This document shows positions 36,919-45,362 of a stretch of DNA of 64,000 nucleotides, piece by piece (the stretch's first letter is position 1; every line of letters begins with the position of its first letter). Origin of the DNA: an uncultured Bacteroidota bacterium (GTDB taxonomy: Bacteria; Bacteroidota; Bacteroidia; Flavobacteriales; Flavobacteriaceae). The stretch lies in assembly GCA_902510475.1 (NCBI GenBank), contig CABXCC010000004.1, positions 28,306 through 92,305 on the forward strand. The letters are read 5' to 3'. The translations under genes were made by a program, and so were the position numbers. A model generated the notes under the pieces. That model was not told where the DNA came from. It ran no database searches and saw nothing but the letters and a program-made list of their open reading frames with translations.

Positions 36919-37710
36919 ATGGAAAAAAGATATTTATTTAATATGGCAGTGATTTTCATTATGATGATATTTTCAAACAATCTTCATAGTCAAGACAATA
37001 AAGATTTTTCTGTTTTTGAGGACAAATTTACTGAAGCTAATAATCTATATAATAATTCAAAATATGAAAAATCAATTGAGATATATTTTCAGATCTTAGA
37101 TTCAGGAGTCCATTCTGCTGAGCTCTATTATAATTTAGGAAACTCTTTTTATAAATTAAATGATATAGCAAATAGTATATTATTTTATGAAAAATCTTTA
37201 AAGCTTGATCCGACTGATAAGGATGTAATAAATAATTTAAAAATGGTTAATAATGCCATCATTGACGATATTGCAAAAATACCTGAATCCTTTATTAATA
37301 TCCAGTTGAGCAAATTATCAAATAATTTTAGTTACTCAAGCTGGGGATTGATATCGATAATATTTTCTTTCTCATTCCTTTTAATATTCGTTATTTATTT
37401 CTTTTCAAAGGAACCGATTGTTAAAAGAACTTCGTTTGCGTTATTATTCATTTTATCTCTTTTAATTGGGTCTACATTAAAGATAAGTTTAGATTCATAT
37501 GAAAAAAACCATCTTGAAAAATATGCGATTATTTTTTCATCAAAAATTGAAATTAAAGCTGAACCAAATATGAGAAGTGAGAATTTACTTACCTTGCATA
37601 TGGGGACAAAAGTTAAGGTAATTAATACCTTTAATGATGAATGGTTAAAAATAAAATTAGTAAATGGTCAAGAGGGTTGGATTAGTAAAAACGAAATTAA
37701 AATAATATGA
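36919..37710 (+). CDS. batE: BatE: TPR protein with C-terminal SH3-like domain
   Basis: This 263-residue protein has a signal peptide (ending LHSQ) and two TPRs (ANNLYNNSKYEKSIEIYFQI, ELYYNLGNSFYKLNDIANSI). Two closely spaced membrane helices follow (about 140-158 and 166-184), then a bacterial SH3-like domain (KAEPNMRSENLLTLHMGTKV, WISKNEIKII), a fold that often binds cell wall. It closes the bat cluster and overlaps the NTF2-like gene by 4 bp. Confidence 0.9.
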   Translation: MEKRYLFNMAVIFIMMIFSNNLHSQDNKDFSVFEDKFTEANNLYNNSKYEKSIEIYFQILDSGVHSAELYYNLGNSFYKLNDIANSILFYEKSLKLDPTDKDVINNLKMVNNAIIDDIAKIPESFINIQLSKLSNNFSYSSWGLISIIFSFSFLLIFVIYFFSKEPIVKRTSFALLFILSLLIGSTLKISLDSYEKNHLEKYAIIFSSKIEIKAEPNMRSENLLTLHMGTKVKVINTFNDEWLKIKLVNGQEGWISKNEIKII

Positions 37711-38168
37711 TAACAAAGGATTTAATTCATGAAGCTCAAAATAAATGGGGAGAAGGAATTGTAAAAATTGGAAGTCTGAAAAACAATCAATCGGAGTGTA
37801 TTGATTTTACAACCTCTTTTTTAAATGATATGTATAATTTTAAAAATGGTGAGGTTTTATTTAAACCTACCAAAGCTGCTAATGAGCAATTTAGACCAAA
37901 TTTTTCGATGGCATTATCATATTTTTTAGGTGGAGATAGTTCTTTTTGTTCCGAGGACGATGGTTTTGCCATGAAGCCCTGGGTTGAGGTAAAATTTGAA
38001 AATTCAGGTTTTATCATTGAAAATGACAGAGCAATTACAATGGGTAATTACTTTTTCACTTCTCAAGATAATCTTACTGTGAAAGTTGAATATACTTTTG
38101 GCTATAAATTGAGAAATGGAAACTTAGTAATAGACCTTCATCATTCTTCACTTCCTTTTTCTGTATAG
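37707..38168 (+). CDS. NTF2/SnoaL-like protein
   Basis: This 153-residue cytoplasmic protein has the cone-shaped NTF2-like pattern. It has an N-terminal helix (LIHEAQNKWGEGIVKIG), a middle YFLGG segment, and beta strands ending VIDLHHSSLPF. HHSSLP is the end motif of the CaMKII association-domain-like subgroup. Close relatives are often labelled phosphoribosyl-AMP cyclohydrolase by automatic transfer, which nothing in this sequence supports. It overlaps batE by 4 bp, so it is co-transcribed with the bat operon, and its last 28 bp overlap the convergent cvpA gene. Confidence 0.7.
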   Translation: MITKDLIHEAQNKWGEGIVKIGSLKNNQSECIDFTTSFLNDMYNFKNGEVLFKPTKAANEQFRPNFSMALSYFLGGDSSFCSEDDGFAMKPWVEVKFENSGFIIENDRAITMGNYFFTSQDNLTVKVEYTFGYKLRNGNLVIDLHHSSLPFSV

Positions 38169-38638
38169 GTTTTTTCGATAGTCAATTTATTAATTCTTTC
38201 AATCTCTGTGAAGATGAAAGATTCTTGTAGTTTATCTTTCTCAATAATATTTATGGCATTATTTATTTTAGAAAAAACAAAAATTATTACACACAGTATT
38301 AGTAATGATTTTAGAACTCCGAATATTGCTCCAATTATTTTATTTAAAAGCCCTAGTGCAATCAGTTTCAAAAATTTGGTTAAAAAAGATGCAACTATTT
38401 TAAATATCATAATAGTCATCAAGAAAATAATGACGGCTGAAATTAATGATAAATAATCAGCCTCAGATTCAAAAAGTAAATAAAGCTTTTGATCCAAAAA
38501 AGAATAATAATTTTTTGCTAAATAGATTCCAAAAATAATTCCTAAAATCGAAGCAAGCTCCTTGACAAGTCCTTTTAAAAAACCATTATAGGCACCCCAT
38601 CCAATTATTATGATTAAAAATATGTCCAGGTAACTCAT
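38141..38638 (-). CDS. CvpA family membrane protein
   Basis: This 165-residue protein has four membrane helices and the CvpA start pattern (IIIGWGAYNGFLKGLVKELASILG). In E. coli CvpA is tied to colicin V export and bile resistance, and in Bacteroidota its role is undefined. The C-terminal 25 residues are polar. It overlaps the NTF2-like gene in opposite direction by 28 bp. Confidence 0.85.
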   Translation of the reverse strand: MSYLDIFLIIIIGWGAYNGFLKGLVKELASILGIIFGIYLAKNYYSFLDQKLYLLFESEADYLSLISAVIIFLMTIMIFKIVASFLTKFLKLIALGLLNKIIGAIFGVLKSLLILCVIIFVFSKINNAINIIEKDKLQESFIFTEIERINKLTIEKTYTEKGSEE

Positions 38639-38719
38639 AATAAATTCTTTCCGTATCTCAATTTAATAAATATTAACTTCTTTATATTAGTAGAATTAAT
38701 ATTCGTACAAAGTTAATCA

Positions 38720-39070
38720 TTGAATTCCGAGTTAAAAATAAAGTGGACCAATTTAAAAGCAAAATTATCTAAGGATTTTTCGGATAATCAATTAATTGAT
38801 TTGGATGCAATTATTTTTTTAATTGGTCTTCAGGAACTTGGCCAATTCCAAAAGAAATTTAATAAACAAAAAAAGCTTGAAATTTTACATATAGCTGTAT
38901 GCAAGTTGTTAAGTGATTATGGATACTATCAATTAGAATATATTGATCAGGAGGGCTGGCCACATTACAAGTTAAATGAAAATTTACCTTACTTAAAACC
39001 TGGAGAACAAACCATACTAATTAAAAAGGCAATGATTAACTATTTCGAGAAATCAAATTATATTGATTAA
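38720..39070 (+). CDS. Conserved hypothetical protein upstream of pheS
   Basis: This 116-residue soluble protein has a TTG start (38720). I do not recognise a named family. It has an all-alpha first half (LIDLDAIIFLIGLQELGQ, LEILHIAVCKLLSDYGYY) and a short beta segment (LEYIDQEGWPHYKLNENLPY). No signal peptide or catalytic motif is apparent. It lies 29 bp before pheS on the same strand and is probably co-transcribed with it. Confidence 0.72.
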   Translation: MNSELKIKWTNLKAKLSKDFSDNQLIDLDAIIFLIGLQELGQFQKKFNKQKKLEILHIAVCKLLSDYGYYQLEYIDQEGWPHYKLNENLPYLKPGEQTILIKKAMINYFEKSNYID

Positions 39071-39099
39071 GTTTTTATAAATTTGACGAATAGATAAGC

Positions 39100-40116
39100 A
39101 TGAAGGAAAAAATAAAAAAAAATATAAAAGACATTGAAAGTTTTTCAGCCCTTTCAAATGAAGAAATAGAAACTTTTAGAATCAAGTATCTTGGTAAAAA
39201 AGGTCTTATAAATTCTTATTTTATAGATTTTAAGTCATTAGATAATGATAAAAAGAAGGATGTTGGCCAACTTCTTAATCAATTAAAGAATAGTGCTAAC
39301 TCAAAAGTGGAAGAACTTAAAACATATCTTTCATCTGACAATTCTCAACCAAAATTAAATGATTTAAGTAGGCCAGGTGATCCCATTCAAATCGGTTCCA
39401 GACATCCCATTTCAATTGTTAAAAATAGGATTGTGGAAATTTTTTCTAATATTGGATTTACTATTAGTGAGGGGCCTGAGATTGAGGATGATTGGCATAA
39501 CTTTAGTGCTCTAAATTTACCTGAGCATCATCCTGCAAGAGATATGCAAGACACTTTTTTTGTTAACAAGGATCCTGACTTTTTATTAAGAACTCACACT
39601 AGTTCTGTACAGGTTAGGTTTATGGAAAATAATAAACCACCAATTAGAACTATATCCCCTGGTAGAGTCTATAGGAATGAGGCTATTTCTGCCAGATCCC
39701 ATTGTTTTTTTCATCAAATTGAGGGGTTATGTATTGATAAGAATGTAAGCTTTGCAGATCTGAAACAAACATTAGAATATTTTACTACTCAGTTGTTTGG
39801 AAAATCAAAAATTCGATTAAGACCTTCATATTTTCCTTTCACCGAACCAAGCGCTGAGGTTGATGTTTACTGGGGACTTAATAATGAGACTGATTATAAA
39901 ATGACAAAGGGAACGGGTTGGTTAGAAATTATGGGGTGTGGTATGGTTGATCCTAATGTTTTAGAAAATTGCAATATAGATCCAAACGAATACTCTGGTT
40001 TTGCATTTGGATTAGGAATCGACAGAATTGCACTTTTGTTACATCAAATCGATGATATAAGATTATTAAGTGAGAATGATGTGAGGTTTTTGGATCAGTT
40101 TAAATCTTCATTTTAA
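39100..40116 (+). CDS. pheS: Phenylalanyl-tRNA synthetase alpha subunit
   Basis: This catalytic subunit of PheRS (338 residues) has an N-terminal coiled-coil tRNA arm, motif 1 HPISIVKNRIVEIF, motif 2 ISPGRVYRNEAISARSHC and motif 3 GFAFGLGIDRIALLL. HQIEGL holds the phenylalanine-side residues. The beta subunit is not in the window. An A9 run near the start (39114-39122) is in frame, unlike the broken runs of the 6-25 kb region. It converges with gpsA, overlapping 4 bp. Confidence 0.96.
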   Translation: MKEKIKKNIKDIESFSALSNEEIETFRIKYLGKKGLINSYFIDFKSLDNDKKKDVGQLLNQLKNSANSKVEELKTYLSSDNSQPKLNDLSRPGDPIQIGSRHPISIVKNRIVEIFSNIGFTISEGPEIEDDWHNFSALNLPEHHPARDMQDTFFVNKDPDFLLRTHTSSVQVRFMENNKPPIRTISPGRVYRNEAISARSHCFFHQIEGLCIDKNVSFADLKQTLEYFTTQLFGKSKIRLRPSYFPFTEPSAEVDVYWGLNNETDYKMTKGTGWLEIMGCGMVDPNVLENCNIDPNEYSGFAFGLGIDRIALLLHQIDDIRLLSENDVRFLDQFKSSF

Positions 40117-41114
40117 GAAATTACATCGCTTAATTCTTTAAAAATTTTTCTTGCGCTTCTTTTCTTATATAGTATTTTATATACAGAATCAATTATTGGA
40201 GTCTTTGTTTTATTTATTGAATCCTGATTTAATAAAAATGCTTTTTTAGTTGCGATATATCCCTCAGCTACCATTTTCATTTCTAATTGAGCTGCTTTTA
40301 CTGTATAGCCTTTGCCTATCATGTTTCCAAACATTCTATTTCTTGAAAATGTTGAATAACCGGTTACCAACAAATCACCGAGGTACGCTGAATTATTAAT
40401 GTTTCTTTTAATCTTATGTCTTTTAGAAATAAACCTTTTCATTTCTTTTATTGAATTACTCATCAATACACTTTGGTAATTGTCTCCATAACCCAAACCG
40501 TTTGAAATTCCTACTGCAAGGGCATATATATTTTTAAGCATACTAGCATATTCAATACCGACGACATCGTCCGAAGCTTTTACATTTATATATTTACAAC
40601 TAAAGTCATTTGAAATTTTCTTACATAACTTTATGTTAGATGACCCGATGGTCAAATAGGACAGTTTTTCTAAAGCAACTTCCTCTGCATGACAAGGACC
40701 ACCGATTACCAGAAAATTGTTATTGGAGACATTAAAAAATTTATTCATATGCTTGCCAAAAAGAAGATTAGTTTCCTGCACAAGACCTTTAAGGGCACAA
40801 ATAATAATTTTTTCTGAAATATCAATATTTATTTTTTTCATTTCAGAATTAACATATTCTGAAGGAATAGCAATAATAATTACATCAGAGTTTTGAGCAA
40901 CTTCGGAAATATCTTCAGAGATTTTTAATTTACCTAGATCAAGCTCAACCGAACTTAAATAATTTGGATTGTGAGAATTGGTTTTTATGAAATCAATATT
41001 TTCTGAATTTCTAACATACCAGTTGATTTCTCTAACATTTTCAGAAAGTATTTTGATTAATGCAGTTGCCCAACTACCACTTCCAATAACTCCATATGTA
41101 TAGTTTTTCTTCAT
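40113..41114 (-). CDS. gpsA: Glycerol-3-phosphate dehydrogenase [NAD(P)+]
   Basis: This 333-residue enzyme makes glycerol-3-phosphate for phospholipids. Its Rossmann start is YGVIGSGSWATALIKIL, with NPNYL and the catalytic Lys in CALKGLVQ. VIGGPCHAEEVA is a Bacteroidota variant of GPS/NFA. KNIYALAVGISNGLGYGDN carries the conserved KN and NG substrate pair. It is the last of the run yicC-gmk-nadD-gpsA and overlaps nadD by 4 bp. Confidence 0.94.
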   Translation of the reverse strand: MKKNYTYGVIGSGSWATALIKILSENVREINWYVRNSENIDFIKTNSHNPNYLSSVELDLGKLKISEDISEVAQNSDVIIIAIPSEYVNSEMKKINIDISEKIIICALKGLVQETNLLFGKHMNKFFNVSNNNFLVIGGPCHAEEVALEKLSYLTIGSSNIKLCKKISNDFSCKYINVKASDDVVGIEYASMLKNIYALAVGISNGLGYGDNYQSVLMSNSIKEMKRFISKRHKIKRNINNSAYLGDLLVTGYSTFSRNRMFGNMIGKGYTVKAAQLEMKMVAEGYIATKKAFLLNQDSINKTKTPIIDSVYKILYKKRSARKIFKELSDVIS

Positions 41115-41695
41115 TGATATAGTTTATGGTTATTTATGTATTTCATAACTTCCAATGAAATCAAATCTTTAGGGTCGCTTTTCTTTGATACTATATTTCG
41201 AATATTTGTTGAACTCAAATCAATTCTAGGACCACCAATGTACATTGCATTATCATTTATAATATGAGGACTTTCTTTCAGAGTTCCTTTTCTGGGATAA
41301 ATATATATTTTATAATTACTCAATATTTTTTTATAATCTTTCCAGGTATCAAATATTTTATAATTGTCTTCCCCTATTATCAGACTAAATTCGACATTTG
41401 TCATTTTATTTGAAACATATTCTAATGTGTCGATTGTATAATTTGGTTTTTTTAAATTTAACTCCAAATCGCTGGGGATTATATTAGCATATTTTTTTGT
41501 GGCAATATCCACCATATTGTATCTATGATGAAAATTAGAGATATTATTTTTTAGTTTGATCGGATTTTCAGGGGTAACAACCAGCCATACTTCTTGAGTA
41601 AAATTTTCTTCAATTATGTATTTAGCAATATTTAAATGCCCATTATGGATTGGATCAAAAGTGCCAAAGAATAAACCAACCTTTTTCTTATTCAT
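41111..41695 (-). CDS. nadD: Nicotinate-nucleotide adenylyltransferase
   Basis: This 194-residue NAD-synthesis enzyme adenylylates nicotinate mononucleotide. The nucleotidyltransferase motif GTFDPIHNGH (His17, His20) and the C-terminal DLSSTNIRN (ISSTxIR equivalent) are intact, as is the LIIGEDNYKIFDTWKDY region. It starts 8 bp inside gmk. Confidence 0.94.
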   Translation of the reverse strand: MNKKKVGLFFGTFDPIHNGHLNIAKYIIEENFTQEVWLVVTPENPIKLKNNISNFHHRYNMVDIATKKYANIIPSDLELNLKKPNYTIDTLEYVSNKMTNVEFSLIIGEDNYKIFDTWKDYKKILSNYKIYIYPRKGTLKESPHIINDNAMYIGGPRIDLSSTNIRNIVSKKSDPKDLISLEVMKYINNHKLYQ

Positions 41696-42254
41696 TTATA
41701 AAATTATTAACCAATCTAAATACTTCTGTATAACTCTTTTCAAGCATATCATTTTCGACAATACAATCAAATTCTTTTGCCGACATCATCTCGTGTTTTG
41801 CTTTTTCAATTCTAATTTTAATACTAGAATCTGTTTCAGATTTTCTTTTTTTAAGCCTTGATTTAAGTTCACTAATACTTGGGGGCTTGATAAAAATAGA
41901 AAGGGTTTGATTTGGAAACTTTTTCTTAATATTTAAACCTCCAATTACATCAATATCAAAAATTATATTCTTGCTAGTTGACACTTCTAACTCTGAAATA
42001 AGAGTTCCATAAAACGTATCTTTATAAACCTCTTCCCACTCAAGAAACTCATTGTTTTCTATTTTTTTTAAAAAATCATCTTTTGATAAAAAGAAATAAT
42101 TTTTACCGTTTATTTCATCCTTTCTTGGTTTTCTTGAAGTTGCTGATATTGAAAATTCTAAATTTAGTTTTACTTCCGTTAATAGTTTATTAACAAGCGT
42201 TGTTTTTCCAGATCCTGAAGGAGCAGCTAAAACGATAAACTTTGATTTTTTCAT
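41688..42254 (-). CDS. gmk: Guanylate kinase
   Basis: This 188-residue enzyme phosphorylates GMP. The Walker A loop APSGSGKT spans 11-18, SATSRKPRKDEINGKNYFF is the GMP-binding region, and LEWEEVYKDTFYGT with DIDVIGG follow. Size and order of motifs are standard. It overlaps yicC by one base and nadD by 8 bp. Confidence 0.96.
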   Translation of the reverse strand: MKKSKFIVLAAPSGSGKTTLVNKLLTEVKLNLEFSISATSRKPRKDEINGKNYFFLSKDDFLKKIENNEFLEWEEVYKDTFYGTLISELEVSTSKNIIFDIDVIGGLNIKKKFPNQTLSIFIKPPSISELKSRLKKRKSETDSSIKIRIEKAKHEMMSAKEFDCIVENDMLEKSYTEVFRLVNNFINE

Positions 42255-43111
42255 TAAAGAATATTTAAGATATTTTCTTTGATTTTTTCTAGATTATCTT
42301 TCATTTCTATTACATATTTCTGGAGGCTTGAATCGTTAGATTTTGATCCAATAGTATTTATTTCCCTTCCAATTTCTTGACATATAAAACCTAATTTTTT
42401 TCCAACAGGAGATTTAGATTCAAGGGTTTCCATAAAAAGTTTAATATGACTTTTTAATCTGATTAGCTCTTCATTGATATCAAATTTCTCAATATAATAT
42501 ATCATTTCCTGCTCTAATCTATTTTGATCAATCTCGATATTTAATTTATTAAATTCATTTAGAAGTTTAGCTTTCTTATTATCTAATCTGGTCTTTTCAA
42601 CATTTTCAATGTCTGCTAAAAGTGAATTAATTATTGATATTTTTTGAATAAGGTCCTTTTCAGTTTCTTTCCCTTCTTTTAACCTGTAATTATCAAGCTT
42701 TTCAATTGTTTTTTCAATTGTTTTTTCAATTTCTTCAATTTTATTTTCTTCCAGACTAGATAGTGCAGAATCATAAGCATATGGTAATTGCATTGCAATG
42801 CTTAAATAACTGTCTTCTAAATTTTTATCAATATCTTTTAACTCTTTAATGTATTCATTTACGACTTCAGAGTTAATATTTATTTTTTGTGATCCTAGAT
42901 TATTTTCAAGATTTATATTTAACTCAATTTTACCTCTTAGTAGTTTCGAGCTTATAAATTTCCTAATATCAAATTCTTTGGCTTTAAGAAACTGAGGCAA
43001 ACGAATTTTTAAATCAAGAATTTTGCTGTTAACTGATTTTGCTTCAACAATATATTTTGTTGATTCAACGAAGAAAGATTCACTGGCATAGCCAGTCATT
43101 GACTTTATCAT
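42254..43111 (-). CDS. YicC family endoribonuclease-like protein
   Basis: This 285-residue protein shows the YicC start MIKSMTGYAS and the paired C-terminal motif KKLGFICQEIGREINTIGSK, followed by a helical tail (DNLEKIKENILNIL). YicC homologues act in RNA turnover. It is mostly alpha-helical with an acidic coiled middle (IEEIEKTIEKTIEKL) and sits at the head of yicC-gmk-nadD-gpsA, a common flavobacterial arrangement. Confidence 0.92.
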   Translation of the reverse strand: MIKSMTGYASESFFVESTKYIVEAKSVNSKILDLKIRLPQFLKAKEFDIRKFISSKLLRGKIELNINLENNLGSQKININSEVVNEYIKELKDIDKNLEDSYLSIAMQLPYAYDSALSSLEENKIEEIEKTIEKTIEKLDNYRLKEGKETEKDLIQKISIINSLLADIENVEKTRLDNKKAKLLNEFNKLNIEIDQNRLEQEMIYYIEKFDINEELIRLKSHIKLFMETLESKSPVGKKLGFICQEIGREINTIGSKSNDSSLQKYVIEMKDNLEKIKENILNIL

Positions 43112-43149
43112 TTTTTAATTAGATATGAAGCAAATATATGAATAGATTT

Positions 43150-44043
43150 TTAAGTTACTTTAGTTGTTTTTTTAGAAACTAAATAAACACCTGCAAAAAC
43201 CAGTAAAACTGAGCTAATATCTGGAATAGTTAACTTATCAGCACCACGGTAAATTGCAAAAAGAATTCCTATAACAGGTTGAAGATAAATAAACATCCCA
43301 ACTGTTGAAGCTTTTAAATTTTTTAACGCATATAAATTCAACAAATACACTAGGAATGTGGTACAAAAAACAACATAGAAGATTTTTATAAAAGAAGTAT
43401 TATTGATTTCTACCCATTCAACCTGCATAAATTCTACTAACCCAAAAGGCATATTTATAAATATAGAAAATAGGAATAACCACTTCATTATGGTAATCAT
43501 ATTATATTTTTCTGTTAGCGGTTTAACAAGGACAAAGTATAATGCATAGGAAATACTATTTATAAAAAGATAAAAATTGCCAAGGTTAATATTTGGAGCA
43601 TTTTCTAATGATTTTTCATTCAATAGTATTAATGTGAGGGTTCCGATGAAACCAATGAATACTCCAGCGTATTTTCTTTTAGAGATTTTTTCTTTTAATA
43701 ATATTACAGAAATCAGAAAAATAAATATTGGAGCAAGCGTTGTAATAATTGAACTATTTATTGGAGTTGAATTATAGAGTCCGTTAAGCGCTGTAATCAT
43801 GTTTAGCCCCATTCCAAAAATTGCACAAATAATAATTAGTTTAAAATCTTTAATCTCAACCTTCTCCCTTTTTGTAAATAAAGAAACGAACCAAAAACAT
43901 ATTGCCGCACCCAATACCCTAGAATACAATAATGCATTAGGGGATAACACCTCAGGCATAAGTTCTTTTGCAATTGTGTGGTTGAATCCAAAAATTGAAG
44001 TGGCCACTATTGCTGCAATAAGAGCAAGGATTCTTTTGTTCAT
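43150..44043 (-). CDS. EamA/DMT family transporter
   Basis: This 297-residue inner-membrane protein has ten predicted helices in two EamA halves (FGFNHTIAKELMPEVLSPNA in the first; LYFVLVKPLTEKYN in the second). It is likely a small-metabolite or amino-acid exporter, but the substrate is not readable. It is divergent from the Cys/Met metabolism enzyme with a 74-bp intergenic region. Confidence 0.88.
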   Translation of the reverse strand: MNKRILALIAAIVATSIFGFNHTIAKELMPEVLSPNALLYSRVLGAAICFWFVSLFTKREKVEIKDFKLIIICAIFGMGLNMITALNGLYNSTPINSSIITTLAPIFIFLISVILLKEKISKRKYAGVFIGFIGTLTLILLNEKSLENAPNINLGNFYLFINSISYALYFVLVKPLTEKYNMITIMKWLFLFSIFINMPFGLVEFMQVEWVEINNTSFIKIFYVVFCTTFLVYLLNLYALKNLKASTVGMFIYLQPVIGILFAIYRGADKLTIPDISSVLLVFAGVYLVSKKTTKVT

Positions 44044-44051
44044 AAAATTTA

Positions 44052-44080
44052 TTGAATTTTAAAGATAATCGATACTTTTG
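44052..44080 (+). promoter_or_regulatory. Promoter of the Cys/Met PLP enzyme gene
   Basis: TTG (44052-44054), an 18-bp spacer and TACTTTTG (44073-44080) match the Bacteroidota consensus, 37 bp before the ATG. Confidence 0.65.
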
Positions 44081-44117
44081 TTTGCAACTAATAAGTAACC
44101 TTTTTATTTAAATAATT

Positions 44118-45257
44118 ATGAATTTTAATACAAAAGCCATTCACGGAGGTCAAATAATCGATCCCGCATACAATTCTGTTATGCAACCGATATACCAAAC
44201 ATCAACATATGCACAGGATAGTCCTGGTGTGAATAAGGGCTTTGAGTATTCACGAACACATAATCCTACAAGAACTGCTTTGCAAAATGCTTTTGCAAGT
44301 CTTGAAAATGCAAAATATGGAGTTGCGTTTTCATCAGGCCTGGCAGCAATTGACGCAATAATTAAATTATTAAAACCGGGAGATGAAGTGGTTAGTACTA
44401 ATGATTTATATGGTGGAACATATCGCCTGTTTACAAAAATATTTGAAAAATATGGAGTTAAATTTCATTTTACCTCAATGCACAACCTTGAAGATGTAAA
44501 ATCATTAATTAATAATAAAACAAAAGTTATTTGGGCAGAAACTCCAACAAATCCAATGATCAATGTATTTGATATTTCAGGGCTTGCAGAAATTAGTAAA
44601 TCTAATAAACTCTTATTTATTGTAGATAATACTTTTGCTTCACCTTATTTACAAAATCCTTTAGAATTAGGTGCTGATATTGTTATGCATTCCGCTACAA
44701 AATATTTAGCTGGACATAGTGATGTTGTTTTGGGAGCATTAATGTTAAACGATGATAAAATTGCAGAAAAACTTTATTTTATTCAAAATGCAAGTGGGGC
44801 AGTACCTGGACCCCAGGACTGCTTTTTAACTCTTAGAGGAATCAAAACATTACATGTTAGAATTCAGAGACATTGCGAAAATGCACATAAAGTTGCACAT
44901 TTTTTAAACGACCATGAAATGGTAGAGAAAGTATACTGGCCTGGTTTAGAAACTCATTTTAATCACGAAGTTGCTAAAAGTCAGATGAGAGATTTTGGAG
45001 GAATGCTTTCCTTTAGAATTAAAAACTATACTAAGGATCAAACTGTCAAATTTTTAGAAAGACTTCATTTATTTACTCTTGCAGAATCACTTGGAGGTGT
45101 TGAATCATTATGCGGTCATCCTGCTACAATGACACATGCTAGTATACCCAAAGAGGAACGAGAAAAATCAGGGGTTACAGACTCTCTAATCAGATTAAGT
45201 GTTGGTATTGAAGACTCTGATGATTTAATCGATGACTTAAAAAATGCATTTTTATAA
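44118..45257 (+). CDS. Cystathionine gamma-synthase/lyase (PLP)
   Basis: This 379-residue PLP enzyme of the Cys/Met metabolism family has YSRTHNPTRTALQ (phosphate-binding Tyr/Arg of the neighbouring subunit), SSGLAAIDAI, and DNTFASPYLQNPLELGAD before the PLP Lys195 in HSATKYLAGHSDV. The C-terminal SLGGVESLCGHPATMTHA is typical. Synthase and lyase cannot be separated safely by eye. It is monocistronic with its own promoter. Confidence 0.88.
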   Translation: MNFNTKAIHGGQIIDPAYNSVMQPIYQTSTYAQDSPGVNKGFEYSRTHNPTRTALQNAFASLENAKYGVAFSSGLAAIDAIIKLLKPGDEVVSTNDLYGGTYRLFTKIFEKYGVKFHFTSMHNLEDVKSLINNKTKVIWAETPTNPMINVFDISGLAEISKSNKLLFIVDNTFASPYLQNPLELGADIVMHSATKYLAGHSDVVLGALMLNDDKIAEKLYFIQNASGAVPGPQDCFLTLRGIKTLHVRIQRHCENAHKVAHFLNDHEMVEKVYWPGLETHFNHEVAKSQMRDFGGMLSFRIKNYTKDQTVKFLERLHLFTLAESLGGVESLCGHPATMTHASIPKEEREKSGVTDSLIRLSVGIEDSDDLIDDLKNAFL

Positions 45258-45362
45258 GATTGTTAATTATTTCCATTTTTTTTGTTAAAACAACAATTTT
45301 AAATTCATAATTTTATTTAGTATTTAATTTCATCCGTAAATAGGATTATAAAATTATTAATT

